In this document: piece by piece, positions 1 to 8,983 of the stretch
How positions within the stretch are numbered: position 1 is the stretch's first letter
Layout of the letters: the number at the start of each line of letters is the position of its first letter
NCBI RefSeq assembly: GCF_901827205.1
Contig: NZ_LR594675.1
Location: 1,116,001 to 1,180,000, forward strand
Source: Variovorax sp. PBS-H4
Lineage (GTDB): Bacteria > Pseudomonadota > Gammaproteobacteria > Burkholderiales > Burkholderiaceae_C
Direction of reading: 5' to 3'
Length of the DNA: 64,000 nt
Notes under the pieces: model-generated
The model's database searches: none
Told to the model about the DNA's origin: nothing
What the model saw: the letters and a program-made list of their open reading frames with translations, nothing else
Translations under genes and position numbers: made by a program

Positions 1-2
1 CC

Positions 3-1661
3 GGCATGAACGTCCTGGTCGGCTTCGCAGGCCAGAAGTCCCTGGGTCAAGCCGGCCTGTTCGCGGCAGGTGCGTACGCGGTGGCACTCCTGACGACCAA
101 GACTGACATGAGCCCTTGGCTTGCCCTGCTGGCAGCTGCCGTGATCTCCGGCATCTGCGGCGTCCTGATTGCACTGCCTTCTTTGCGCGTCAAAGGTCCG
201 TACCTGGCCATGGTGACGCTCGCGTTCGGCATCGTGGTCGAGAAGCTCGTGGGCGAATGGACCGAAGTGTTCGGCGGTGCGCAAGGCATCTATGGCATTC
301 GGCCCATCACCTGGAATGGTCAGCCCCTGAGCTCGCTGCAGTGGGTGTGGTTTGGCGTGGTGCTCTGCGCGCTGACCCATCTGTTGCTGCGCAACCTCCT
401 TCATGGTCGATTCGGGCGCGCGCTGCTTTCGTTGCAGGCGGACGAAATCGCTTCCTCCTCGGTGGGAGTGCGTGTCTACCGCGCCAAGGTCATTGCCTTC
501 GTGGTGGCCGCCGTGACATGTGGAATCGCGGGCGCGCTCGTCGCACAGCAGAACCAATACATCAACTCGGACTTCATCACCTTCCATCTGTCCATCTTCA
601 TCCTGCTGCTGGTCCTCTTCGGTGGTTCGGGCTCGATGTACGGGCCGCTGGTTGGCACGGTCATCCTGACCACCATTGACGCGGCCCTGGCGCGCTGGCC
701 TTCGGCGCAGCACTTCCTGTACGGCTTCCTGCTTCTGTTTGCGCTGTATGTGATGCCCGGCGGCGTGACCGGTGTGCTGAACTCGCTCTTCAAGCGCAAG
801 GACAAGGTCGAACCAGTGAAGGCGACGACGCAACCCAAGACCACGCGCATCGGCCCTGACGCCAGCGGTGACCTGCTGGAGGTCGAAGGCGTCACCAAGA
901 CCTACGGGGGCGTCAAGCCGGCCCAGAACGTGTCATTCCGTCTGAAGCGTGGTCACATCCATGCACTGATTGGACCGAACGGCGCTGGCAAGAGCACGAT
1001 GATCAACATGCTGACCGGCGTGGTGAAGCCGACTTCTGGCTCCATCAAGTTCCTGGGCGAGGAGATATCCGCCACGCCGGCCCACGAGATTTGCCGGATG
1101 GGAATGGGCCGCACGTTCCAGAACCTGCGACTCTTCTCGGATCTCTCCGTCATGGACAACGTCATGCTCGGGCGCCATACGCGCATGAGCAACGGCTTCT
1201 TCGCATCGCTGACCGCGCTGCCGGACGCGACGAAGCAGGAAGGCATCACTCGCCACCGCGCGCTGCAACTGCTTGAACTCGTGGACCTGGCGCACCTGGC
1301 TCATCAGCCGGCCGGCAGCCTTCCTTATGGACTGCAGCGGCGCGCCGAGTTGGCACGCGCACTGGCCACGGAACCGCAACTCCTGCTCCTTGACGAACCA
1401 GCCGCGGGCCTCAATCCGCAAGAGACTGCCGAGCTCGGTCAGCTCCTGCTGCGAATCGGCAAGTGTGGGGTGAGCATCCTGATGGTCGAGCACCACATGG
1501 ACCTGGTTATGTCCGTCTCCGACCACGTCATCGTGCTGGACTACGGCATCAAGATTGCGGAGGGCAAGCCCGCTGACGTGCAAGGCAACCCGCGCGTTGT
1601 CGAGGCCTACCTAGGCGTTGACGAAGAGACCGAGCCCGCCGAGGCCCTGGTCGCAGCTTGA
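3..1661 (+). CDS. Fused branched-chain-type ABC transporter permease (LivM) and ATPase (LivG), 5' end outside window
   Basis: The protein joins an inner-membrane permease of the LivM type (roughly the first 270 residues, hydrophobic, with the early GFAGQKSLGQAG motif) to a LivG-type ATPase (from about residue 290). The ATPase part has Walker A GPNGAGKST near residue 322 and Walker B LLLLDEPAAGLNP near residue 463. The reading frame is open to the window edge, and the LivM motif normally lies some 40 residues into the protein, so the ATG at position 6 is probably internal and the gene is 5'-partial. The ATPase gene livF follows after 10 bases. The substrate is unknown. The downstream aromatic-acid genes suggest an aromatic or organic acid rather than an amino acid. 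That is inference. Confidence 0.9.
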   Translation, partial: GMNVLVGFAGQKSLGQAGLFAAGAYAVALLTTKTDMSPWLALLAAAVISGICGVLIALPSLRVKGPYLAMVTLAFGIVVEKLVGEWTEVFGGAQGIYGIRPITWNGQPLSSLQWVWFGVVLCALTHLLLRNLLHGRFGRALLSLQADEIASSSVGVRVYRAKVIAFVVAAVTCGIAGALVAQQNQYINSDFITFHLSIFILLLVLFGGSGSMYGPLVGTVILTTIDAALARWPSAQHFLYGFLLLFALYVMPGGVTGVLNSLFKRKDKVEPVKATTQPKTTRIGPDASGDLLEVEGVTKTYGGVKPAQNVSFRLKRGHIHALIGPNGAGKSTMINMLTGVVKPTSGSIKFLGEEISATPAHEICRMGMGRTFQNLRLFSDLSVMDNVMLGRHTRMSNGFFASLTALPDATKQEGITRHRALQLLELVDLAHLAHQPAGSLPYGLQRRAELARALATEPQLLLLDEPAAGLNPQETAELGQLLLRIGKCGVSILMVEHHMDLVMSVSDHVIVLDYGIKIAEGKPADVQGNPRVVEAYLGVDEETEPAEALVAA

Positions 1662-1671
1662 GGACTAGACC

Positions 1672-2382
1672 ATGTTGAAACTCGATTCAGTCAAGGTGTC
1701 CTACGGTGCCATTGAGGCCGTGAAGGGCGTCAGCCTCGAAGTGCGCAAGGGCGAAGTGGTCACCATCATCGGTGCCAACGGCGCCGGGAAGAGCACCCTG
1801 CTTAAGAGCATCGTCGGGCTGGAGCCTGTCAAGGCCGGCAAGATTCATATCAACGGCAAGGACTGCACCTACGTCCCGTCCCACAAGCGTGTCGGGCTGG
1901 GGGTCGCCATGTCCCCGGAAGGTCGCGGCGTATTCGCGGACCAGACGGTGCGCGAGAACCTCATGCTGGGTGCTTACTCGCGCAGAAGCGACCCTCGCGC
2001 CACGGAGGAGGCCATCGAGCGAGAGTTCAAGCGCTTTCCGCGGCTTCGCGAGCGCCAGAACCAGCTGTCCGGAACGCTCTCCGGCGGTGAGCAGCAGATG
2101 CTTGCAATCGCCCGTGCCCTGATGAGCGAACCGCGACTGCTCCTGCTTGACGAGCCCTCGCTCGGCCTTGCTCCTCTCATCATCAAAGACATTTTTGAAG
2201 CCATCCGCCAGTTGCGCCATTCGGGCTTGACCATCCTGCTTGTGGAACAAATGGCCAAGCAAGCGCTGGGCGTCGCCGACAGGGCGTACGTACTGGAGAC
2301 AGGGTTTATCACCCTCGAAGGCTCTGGAAAAGAGCTACTCAACGACCCGAAGGTCAAGGCAGCGTACCTCGGTGCCCATTGA
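1672..2382 (+). CDS. livF: Branched-chain-type ABC transporter ATP-binding protein LivF
   Basis: This 236-residue cytoplasmic ATPase powers the importer together with the LivM-LivG fusion upstream. Walker A (GANGAGKST) is near residue 37, the signature LSGGEQQML is near residue 137, and Walker B LLLLDEPSLGLAP follows. The length is normal for LivF. The start is the ATG ten bases after the fusion gene stops, so the two are co-transcribed. The periplasmic binding protein and LivH of this importer are not in the window and presumably lie upstream. A second complete Liv set occurs at 54872-59409. Confidence 0.93.
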   Translation: MLKLDSVKVSYGAIEAVKGVSLEVRKGEVVTIIGANGAGKSTLLKSIVGLEPVKAGKIHINGKDCTYVPSHKRVGLGVAMSPEGRGVFADQTVRENLMLGAYSRRSDPRATEEAIEREFKRFPRLRERQNQLSGTLSGGEQQMLAIARALMSEPRLLLLDEPSLGLAPLIIKDIFEAIRQLRHSGLTILLVEQMAKQALGVADRAYVLETGFITLEGSGKELLNDPKVKAAYLGAH

Positions 2383-2419
2383 CCAATCCTCACCCCACCT
2401 GATTCCTCAAGGAGGTCCT

Positions 2420-3379
2420 ATGACCCAGACCAAAAAGTTCGCCAGCCAAGCTGACCTGGAAGAAAAGAAAGTCACCTTCAGCCAGATTTCCGAGCACGCT
2501 TGGGCGTACACCGCCGAAGGCGACCCGAACACCGGCATCATCATTGGCGATGACGCCGTGCTGGTCGCCGACACCCAAGCGACGCCCGCAATGGCCGCCG
2601 ACGTCATCCGTCGCATCCGCGAAGTCACCGACAAGCCCATCAAGTACGTGGTGCTCACGCACTACCACGCGGTCCGCGTGCTCGGTGCCAGCGCCTACGA
2701 GCCCCAGCAAATCATCGCGAGCCAGGATACCTACGACCTCATCGTCGAGCGTGGTGAGCAGGACAAGGCCAGCGAGATCGGCCGCTTCCCGCGCCTGTTC
2801 TCCAACGTCGAGACGGTGCCCCCGGGCATGACCTGGCCGACCATGACCTTCACCGGCAAGATGACCCTGTGGCTGGGCAAGCTGGAGGTGCAGCTGCTGC
2901 AAGTTGGCCGCGGTCACACCAAGGGCGACACCATCGTCTGGCTGCCCCAAGAGAAGGCGCTTCTGTCGGGTGACCTTGTGGAGTTCGGCGCGACGCCGTA
3001 TGCAGGTGATGCCTACTTCAAGGACTGGCCGCAAACGCTCAACAACCTGGCTGCCCTCAAGCCGAAGGCGTTGGTTCCGGGCCGCGGTGCGGCACTGACG
3101 ACGCCCGAAGACGTCGAGAAGGGTCTGACTGAGACGCGCGATTTCATCGCCGACGTGTACTCAAACGTCCAGAAGGGCGTTGCTGCCGGCAAGGACCTGA
3201 ACGCTGTCTACAAGGACACGTTCGCGGCGCTCAAGCCCAGGTACGGTCACTGGGTCATCTTCGACCACTGCATGCCGTTCGATGTGACGCGCTGCTACGA
3301 CGAAGCTACCCAATACGCCGACCCGCGCATCTGGACCGCCGAGCGCGACGTCGAGATGTGGAAGACGCTGGAAGGCTGA
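2420..3379 (+). CDS. MBL-fold metallo-hydrolase with degenerate first metal motif
   Basis: This 319-residue protein has the metallo-beta-lactamase fold: early GIIIGDDAVLVADTQ strands, then a metal-motif position reading THYHAVR near residues 78-84. A canonical family member has HxHxDH there, so the Asp and the third His are missing. The later ligand candidates GHTKGD (about 165) and GDLVEFG are present. The start is the ATG at 2420, preceded by AAGGAGG. The open frame extends further upstream but overlaps livF. It could be a lactone or thioester hydrolase in the degradative module. The altered metal site makes the reaction uncertain. Confidence 0.85.
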   Translation: MTQTKKFASQADLEEKKVTFSQISEHAWAYTAEGDPNTGIIIGDDAVLVADTQATPAMAADVIRRIREVTDKPIKYVVLTHYHAVRVLGASAYEPQQIIASQDTYDLIVERGEQDKASEIGRFPRLFSNVETVPPGMTWPTMTFTGKMTLWLGKLEVQLLQVGRGHTKGDTIVWLPQEKALLSGDLVEFGATPYAGDAYFKDWPQTLNNLAALKPKALVPGRGAALTTPEDVEKGLTETRDFIADVYSNVQKGVAAGKDLNAVYKDTFAALKPRYGHWVIFDHCMPFDVTRCYDEATQYADPRIWTAERDVEMWKTLEG

Positions 3380-3388
3380 GCGTCTAAC

Positions 3389-3439
3389 AACGCCACGACG
3401 GCCGCGCCGCCCATTCGTGCGGCCTGTCCCGGCGTTTTT
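3389..3439 (+). terminator. Probable intrinsic terminator after the MBL-fold gene
   Basis: Nested inverted repeats start ten bases after the stop codon: outer arms AACGCC/GGCGTT and inner arms GGCCGC/GCGGCC, followed directly by five T residues. The arms are separated by unpaired bases, so the structure is imperfect. The next gene starts about 100 bases further on and may have its own promoter. Confidence 0.5.
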
Positions 3440-3540
3440 CGACACGGGCTCATGGCCCACCAAAGGGCGGCTCCGTCGGTTGTCGGGGAGCGCTCATCCC
3501 GCGCGAGCCTTGACTCACTTGAAACCTCGAGGACATCACC

Positions 3541-4083
3541 ATGCTTATCAAGAAAGTTCACCACGTCGCCTACCGTTGCATCGACGCCAAGCAGACCGTC
3601 GAGTGGTATCAGAAGCATCTCGACATGCAGTTCGTGCTGGCCATTGCCGAGGACGAAGTTCCGTCGACAAAGGCGCCTGACCCGTACATGCATATCTTCC
3701 TGGACGCTGGGCAGGGCAACGTGCTCGCGTTCTTCGAGTTGCCGAGCCAACCGCCGATGGATCGTGACCGCAACACCCCGGCTTGGGTACAGCACCTTGC
3801 GCTCGAGTGCGACTCGGTCGAAACATTGCTGGCCACAAAAGAGCGGCTGACCGCGGCTGGCGTCGAAGTTCTCGGTCCAACGGACCACACCATCTTCAAG
3901 TCCATCTACTTCTTCGACCCCAATGGCCATCGGCTGGAGATCGCGGCGAATACCGGTACTCCGGAAATGATGCGCAAGCTGAATGAGGTCAAGTGGGACA
4001 TGCTAGAGGAGTGGTCCAAGACGAAGCGTGCGCCCAAACACGCGGCCTGGATGCACGACGGCAGCCTCACTCGAGGGACCTAA
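3541..4083 (+). CDS. VOC-family (glyoxalase/bleomycin-resistance fold) protein
   Basis: This 180-residue protein has paired beta-alpha-beta-beta-beta modules typical of the vicinal oxygen chelate family. Likely metal ligands are the His in KKVHHVAY near the N terminus, the Glu in LAFFEL, the His in QHLALE and the Glu in HRLEIA. Members act as glyoxalases, isomerases or extradiol-type dioxygenases on small acids. GAGGA-like bases precede the ATG. It sits just upstream of fumarylacetoacetase, so a role in processing a ring-cleavage product is plausible. It is not recognisable as homogentisate or hydroxyphenylpyruvate dioxygenase, which are longer. Confidence 0.85.
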   Translation: MLIKKVHHVAYRCIDAKQTVEWYQKHLDMQFVLAIAEDEVPSTKAPDPYMHIFLDAGQGNVLAFFELPSQPPMDRDRNTPAWVQHLALECDSVETLLATKERLTAAGVEVLGPTDHTIFKSIYFFDPNGHRLEIAANTGTPEMMRKLNEVKWDMLEEWSKTKRAPKHAAWMHDGSLTRGT

Positions 4084-4104
4084 GGTCTGAAGCTGAGAGT
4101 TGCG

Positions 4105-5376
4105 ATGACCACACTGAACGAAACGCACGACCCAGAGCTCAAGAGCTGGGTCACGTCTGCCAACAAGGCAGGCTGCGACTTCCCCATCCAGAACTTGCCC
4201 TTCGGGCGCTTCCGGCGAACTGGCATCGAGGACGGATGGAGAATCGGCGTCGCCATCGGCGACCAGGTCTTGGACCTGCGTGCCGCAGGCCTCGTTGACA
4301 ACGACGACATGAACACCGTCATGGCTGCGTCCCCCGAAGCGCGACAAGCGCTGCGACGCGAGCTGTCCGACGGCCTGCGCGAAGGCAGCACCCAGCGTCC
4401 AGCCTGGACGAGAGCTCTAGTGCCGCAGAACGAGTGTGAATATTCAGTACCGTGCCGAATAGGCGACTACACCGACTTCTACACGAGCGTTCACCACGCG
4501 ACTACCGTCGGCAAGCAGTTTCGCCCTGACAACCCACTGTTGCCAAACTACAAGTGGGTACCTATCGGGTACCACGGCCGCGCCTCTTCCATCGGCGTGA
4601 GCGGCGGCACTTTCAAGCGACCGCGCGGCCAAACAAGAGCTCCGGACGCGCAGGCGCCCAGCTTAGGCCCGTCCAAGCGTCTGGACTATGAGTTGGAGTT
4701 GGGCTGGTTCGTCGCGTGTGGCAATGAGCAGGGGGAGCCAATCGAAATCGGCAACGCTGAAGCTCATCTCTTTGGTGTGACGCTGTTCAACGATTGGTCG
4801 GCACGGGACATCCAGGGTTGGGAATATCAGCCTCTGGGTCCCTTCCTGTCGAAGAACTTCGCCAGCACTGTGTCGCCATGGATGGTGACCATGGAAGCGC
4901 TGGCTCCATTCCGCGCGGCGTTTGAGCGACCCGCAGATGACCCGCAGCCTCTTCCATACCTGGACAGCGATGCCAATCGCGCAAGGGGCGCGTTCTCCAT
5001 TTCGCTCGAGGTCTTGGTTCAGACAGCCAAGATGCGCGAGGCGGGCGAGGCGCCGGTGCGGCTGTCGGCAACCAATACCAGTCGAGCTGCCTACTGGACG
5101 CCCGCGCAACTGGTTGCCCACCACACCGTCAACGGCTGCAACTTGCAGGCGGGGGACCTCCTGGGTTCGGGAACGCTCTCGGGGCCAGAACCAAGCGAGG
5201 CCGGCTCGCTGATGGAGTTGACGGGCAGCGGCAAGAGCCCGGTCACGCTGCCAAACGGGGAGGTACGCAGCTTCCTGGAGGATGGGGACACCCTCATCCT
5301 GCGCGGCTGGTGCGAAGCCGACGGGGCCATACGCATCGGTCTTGGCGAGTGCTCGGGAACAGTGGCGGCGTCATGA
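4105..5376 (+). CDS. fahA: Fumarylacetoacetase
   Basis: Hydrolyses 4-fumarylacetoacetate to fumarate and acetoacetate, the last step of homogentisate-type catabolism. The 423-residue length matches the family. Visible signatures are DYTDFYTSVHHA (metal Asp and catalytic His region), the metal Glu pair in YELELGWFV, and NDWSARDIQGWEYQPLGPF. Homogentisate dioxygenase and maleylacetoacetate isomerase are not in the window, so either they lie elsewhere or this copy serves a related acylpyruvate. The stop codon overlaps the next start as ATGA, coupling it to the CoA-transferase remnant. Confidence 0.95.
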   Translation: MTTLNETHDPELKSWVTSANKAGCDFPIQNLPFGRFRRTGIEDGWRIGVAIGDQVLDLRAAGLVDNDDMNTVMAASPEARQALRRELSDGLREGSTQRPAWTRALVPQNECEYSVPCRIGDYTDFYTSVHHATTVGKQFRPDNPLLPNYKWVPIGYHGRASSIGVSGGTFKRPRGQTRAPDAQAPSLGPSKRLDYELELGWFVACGNEQGEPIEIGNAEAHLFGVTLFNDWSARDIQGWEYQPLGPFLSKNFASTVSPWMVTMEALAPFRAAFERPADDPQPLPYLDSDANRARGAFSISLEVLVQTAKMREAGEAPVRLSATNTSRAAYWTPAQLVAHHTVNGCNLQAGDLLGSGTLSGPEPSEAGSLMELTGSGKSPVTLPNGEVRSFLEDGDTLILRGWCEADGAIRIGLGECSGTVAAS

Positions 5377-5627
5377 AACGGCCCGTCCCGCTCGAGCAGG
5401 CGGTAGCCATGGTCCCGGACGGGACGGTAGTGATGGTGGGCGGGTTCATGGGCGTCGGTACTCCGATGCGCTTGATAGATGAACTCGTTCGCCAACGTCG
5501 AAGGAATCTCACCCTCATCAGCAACGACACAGCGAGGCCAGGCGTGGGCGTTGGGCGGCTCATTGGTGCGGGTCTTGTGACCGATGCAACCGGCGCAGCG
5601 CTAACTCTTGGCGCGGCGCTCCGGTGA
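5373..5627 (+). pseudogene. Truncated 3-oxoacid CoA-transferase subunit A (AtoD/ScoA-like) remnant
   Basis: The 84-residue product begins like the alpha subunit of succinyl-CoA or acetoacetate CoA-transferase, with the glycine-rich VVMVGGFMGVGTPMRLIDEL segment and LTLISNDTARPGVGVG. Normal subunits are about 210-230 residues, and here the reading frame ends after about 84. The last 15 residues do not match the family. No beta subunit follows. The gene overlaps the fahA stop (ATGA), and acetoacetate is the product of FahA, so an intact ancestor would have made sense. A deletion next to the MFS gene is the likely cause. It is probably non-functional. Confidence 0.75.
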
Positions 5628-5656
5628 AAGGGCAGGAACGCGCCAGGGGAGGAGAG

Positions 5657-6844
5657 ATGCAGAAGTCGGAACTCGTCGCCTCCAGCGATTGGTCAGCAAA
5701 GCTCTGGCTCGTGGGTTGCTGTGCGTTCACGAGCATGGCCTCGATGCGAATCTGCGACGCCATGCTTCCGGCTCTCGCCCGGGAGTTCAGTTTGACTGCA
5801 GGCCAGGCGGCAAGGGCAATTTCCGCCTTCGCGCTGGCTTACGGCGTCCTGCAGTTGTTCTACGGCCCGCTGGGCGACCGCTACGGCAAGGTCAGGGTCA
5901 TCGGTCTCGCCACCTTGGCTTGCACGGTCGGCAGCGCCTTGGCGGCTGCATCGCCCAACCTTGAATGGCTGGTCGCGAGTCGCGCCCTCTCCGGCGCCGC
6001 AGCAGCCGGAATCATTCCTCTCACCTTGGCCTGGATTGGCGACAGCGTGGCCTATGAAAATAGACAAGCAGTGCTCGCACAAATCCTCGGGGCAACCGTC
6101 TTTGGGATGATTGCCGGGCAGTGGGCCGGAGGCCTCCTGGCTGAGGGCTTCGGTTGGCGCTCTGCCTTTTGCGGGTTGGCGGCCATCTTTTTGGTCAGCG
6201 GGGGACTCCTCATCGGTCGGGTCATATCCGAGCCGCAAGTGAAGCAGTGCACCCCTGTCGGCGTGTTGCAAGGCATTCGGTCGGTTGTGGGGTCGCGGTG
6301 GCCCAAAGTTGTTCTCGTGGTCACGGCGATTGAGGGGGCCCTGGCGTTCAGCGCTCTCGCTTTCATTCCCAGCGACCTTCACCTTCGCTTTGGTCTCTCG
6401 ATGCCGATGGCCGGAGGCCTGGTCGCTCTCTACGGCATCGGCGGTCTGCTGTATAGCCGCACCGCGCGACGCATGCTTAGACGTTGGGGCGAGCCGGGGC
6501 TTGCGCGGATTGGGGGCATTGGGACGGCCATTGCGTTCGGCACGATGGCAGTCGCACCCAGCTGGTACATCGTGCCGCCCGCCTGCTTCCTGGCCGGCTT
6601 CGGCTTCTATGCGCTGCACAACACCATGCAAACAAATGCGACGCAGATGGCTCCCTGGGCACGAGGCACTGCGGTCTCTCTCTTTGCTTGCAGCCTCTTC
6701 CTGGGGCAGTCGCTGGGAGTTGTCGGTGCAGCTTGGCTGGTGGACCACTACACGGCTCCAGCCGTCTTCTCGGTTTCAGCCATGGGGCTGCTGGTGCTCG
6801 GCCTCTCGTTTGCAGTACTGGTCAATCGGCGAGGCCATCCATGA
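5657..6844 (+). CDS. MFS transporter
   Basis: This inner-membrane protein of 395 residues has about twelve hydrophobic segments and the MFS loop motif YGPLGDRYGKVRV after the second segment. I chose the ATG at 5657 because GGGGAGG precedes it; an in-frame GTG at 5624 would overlap the remnant CoA-transferase gene. It is likely a drug/proton-type (DHA1-like) exporter or an aromatic-acid transporter; the substrate cannot be read from the sequence. Its stop overlaps the next gene as ATGA. Confidence 0.9.
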   Translation: MQKSELVASSDWSAKLWLVGCCAFTSMASMRICDAMLPALAREFSLTAGQAARAISAFALAYGVLQLFYGPLGDRYGKVRVIGLATLACTVGSALAAASPNLEWLVASRALSGAAAAGIIPLTLAWIGDSVAYENRQAVLAQILGATVFGMIAGQWAGGLLAEGFGWRSAFCGLAAIFLVSGGLLIGRVISEPQVKQCTPVGVLQGIRSVVGSRWPKVVLVVTAIEGALAFSALAFIPSDLHLRFGLSMPMAGGLVALYGIGGLLYSRTARRMLRRWGEPGLARIGGIGTAIAFGTMAVAPSWYIVPPACFLAGFGFYALHNTMQTNATQMAPWARGTAVSLFACSLFLGQSLGVVGAAWLVDHYTAPAVFSVSAMGLLVLGLSFAVLVNRRGHP

Positions 6845-7776
6845 GTGCTCAGGCTTCGAACCCCGCGGGCCGCCAGGCGTTTGCGGTACAGATGACCCTC
6901 ATCGCTGCCATGGCGATTTGGGGACTGAACGTTGCGGTCGTGAAGCAGCTCACGCATAGCTTCGACACATCGATGTTGGCTGCATTGCGCATGGTCGTGG
7001 CGCTCGCAGTGCTGTCTGTCATCTTGGTTTGGAAGCGCTGTGTCGTCTTCGACATAAGCTGGAAGCAGGTTCGGACCTTGTTTGTAGCTGGTGTCCTGAT
7101 GGTCTACCTGAACCAGTTGCTTTTCGCAGAGGGGCTGCAGCGCTCTACTGCAACGAACGGTGCTCTCATCATGGCGCTCAGCCCGCTGGTCTCGGCAGTG
7201 CTCGCCGCGCTCATGTTCCGCGAGACCTTGTCTTTGCAGCGCCTGCTTGGTGTTGCCCTGGGTTTCGTGGGCGTCGCAGCGGTGGTGCTTAGCCATCCCG
7301 GGGCCGGACTCTCTCTGGCGAGTACCGGTGACCTGATGCTGGTCGCGGGTGTCGTGAGCTTTGCAGCGGGAGGCGCGCTTGTGCAGCGTCTGGCTCGCTG
7401 CATGCACCCGCTGACGATTAGCTGGGCCATCTACCTGGTTGGGGCCTCTATGTTGGTCGTCCAGGTTGTCGCGGGGAGCCCCCCATTGAAACTCGAAGTG
7501 CTCTTCCCTGGGTGGTGGCCATGGGCGCTGATTCTGTTCTCCGGCGTGATGGCCACCGCCTTGAGCAACCTGCTGTGGAACCGAGCCATCGCCACTATCG
7601 GCGTTGCCCGTACAGCGGTCTTTCTTTACTGGGTCCCGGTCTTCGGTGTTCTCTTTGCTGCAGTTCTGCTTGACGAGCGATTGACTGTTTGGCATTTGGC
7701 AGGGTTCGTTGCCGTGATGGCAGGCACCTTTCTTGGCACCAGGCAACCGCTTGCGTCCTCCTCATCCAATTCCTGA
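6841..7776 (+). CDS. EamA/DMT-family transporter
   Basis: This inner-membrane protein of 311 residues has two EamA repeats and about ten hydrophobic segments. The first repeat begins IAAMAIWGLNVAVVKQ and the second follows the central loop near residue 160. The drug/metabolite superfamily includes exporters of amino acids and metabolites. The ATG at 6841 overlaps the MFS stop, so both transporters are translated from one message. The substrate is unknown. Confidence 0.9.
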   Translation: MSAQASNPAGRQAFAVQMTLIAAMAIWGLNVAVVKQLTHSFDTSMLAALRMVVALAVLSVILVWKRCVVFDISWKQVRTLFVAGVLMVYLNQLLFAEGLQRSTATNGALIMALSPLVSAVLAALMFRETLSLQRLLGVALGFVGVAAVVLSHPGAGLSLASTGDLMLVAGVVSFAAGGALVQRLARCMHPLTISWAIYLVGASMLVVQVVAGSPPLKLEVLFPGWWPWALILFSGVMATALSNLLWNRAIATIGVARTAVFLYWVPVFGVLFAAVLLDERLTVWHLAGFVAVMAGTFLGTRQPLASSSSNS

Positions 7777-7794
7777 GTATTTCGGATTCCCATC

Positions 7795-8967
7795 ATGACC
7801 CATCCTGACCCGCTGCTCTTCCAGCCTCTGAAGCTTCGAGAACTGGAGCTGAAGAATCGTGTCGTCATCTCACCCATGTGCCAACACGCCGCAGACGCTG
7901 GGCGGGCGACGCCTTGGCACATGGTCCACCTTGGCAAATTCGCGCTGGGTGGCGCGGGCCTCATCCTGACGGAGAGCACGGCGGTTGACCCGCGCGGCCG
8001 AATCGGAACTGCCGACCTGGGCTTGTGGGACGACAGTCAAATCGAGCCACTGAAGGCAGTCGTCGACTTCGTGCACGCCAACGACGGTGCAATTGGAGTC
8101 CAGTTGGCTCATGCCGGCCGAAAGTCCGGAAGCCAGCCGCTCTGGGAGGGTGGTGCTGCCCTCAGCGATGACGAGATGCGGGGTGATGCAGAGCCCTGGC
8201 AGCGACTCGGCCCAAGCTCTCTTGCTGCGGGGCCTGGCTGGACTGCACCTCGCGCAATGGATCCTCGGGAAATCGAAGAGGTCATCCAGCGCTTCGTGGA
8301 TGCCACCGTGCGCGCGGAGAAGGCGGGATTCGACGCGGTAGAACTGCACTTCGGACACGGCTATCTGATTGCGAGCTTCCTGTCGCCGAACTCGAACCAT
8401 CGGGACGACGAATGGGGTGGAAGCCTAGAAGGTCGAATGAGACTGGCCTTGCAGGTGGCCTCACGGGTCCGAGATGCGTGGCCTGCAGGCAAGCCTCTGT
8501 TCTGCCGGCTGTCCGCGGTCGATGGCAGCGTGGATGGATGGAGTCTCGATGACTCAGTCGTCCTCGCGCGAGAGCTCGCGCAGCTGGGCGTTGACGTCAT
8601 CGACTGCTCCTCTGGGGGCTTGACCGAGGAGACGCGTGCGCTGCCGGTCCCTCGGGGACTTGGCTTCCAAGTCCCGTTCTCGGAGCGCATCCGCCACGAC
8701 GCCAATGTTCGAACCCAAGCGGTCGGAATGATTGTGGACGCCAGCCAGGCGGAAGCGGTGCTGCAGGAGGGCAAGGCGGACCTCATCGCCTTGGGACGAG
8801 AAGCGCTGTTCGACCCCTACTGGGCGCATCACGCAGCGACGACGCTTGGCGTAGACCCGAAATATCAACGCTGGCCCATCCGTCACGGTGTTTGGCTTGC
8901 CAAGCGTGCGCCTGGGTTGGCGCGGGCTCGCGCGCAAGCCGCTGAGCAGCTGATATCTCCCTCATAA
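7795..8967 (+). CDS. NADH:flavin oxidoreductase, Old Yellow Enzyme family
   Basis: This 390-residue TIM-barrel flavoprotein reduces activated C=C bonds with FMN and NAD(P)H. Visible signatures are PMCQHAAD near residue 27, with the Cys that tunes flavin in the YqjM subclass, QLAHAGRKS near residue 103, and the characteristic FLSPNSNHRDDEWGGSLEGR segment. The catalytic pair position reads HFGHGYL where many members have HAAHGYL. Near the C terminus the phosphate-binding DLIALGREALFDPYW matches the family. In this operon it may reduce an unsaturated ring or side chain of the substrate. Confidence 0.93.
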   Translation: MTHPDPLLFQPLKLRELELKNRVVISPMCQHAADAGRATPWHMVHLGKFALGGAGLILTESTAVDPRGRIGTADLGLWDDSQIEPLKAVVDFVHANDGAIGVQLAHAGRKSGSQPLWEGGAALSDDEMRGDAEPWQRLGPSSLAAGPGWTAPRAMDPREIEEVIQRFVDATVRAEKAGFDAVELHFGHGYLIASFLSPNSNHRDDEWGGSLEGRMRLALQVASRVRDAWPAGKPLFCRLSAVDGSVDGWSLDDSVVLARELAQLGVDVIDCSSGGLTEETRALPVPRGLGFQVPFSERIRHDANVRTQAVGMIVDASQAEAVLQEGKADLIALGREALFDPYWAHHAATTLGVDPKYQRWPIRHGVWLAKRAPGLARARAQAAEQLISPS

Positions 8968-8983
8968 CTGAAAGGAAGCATCT

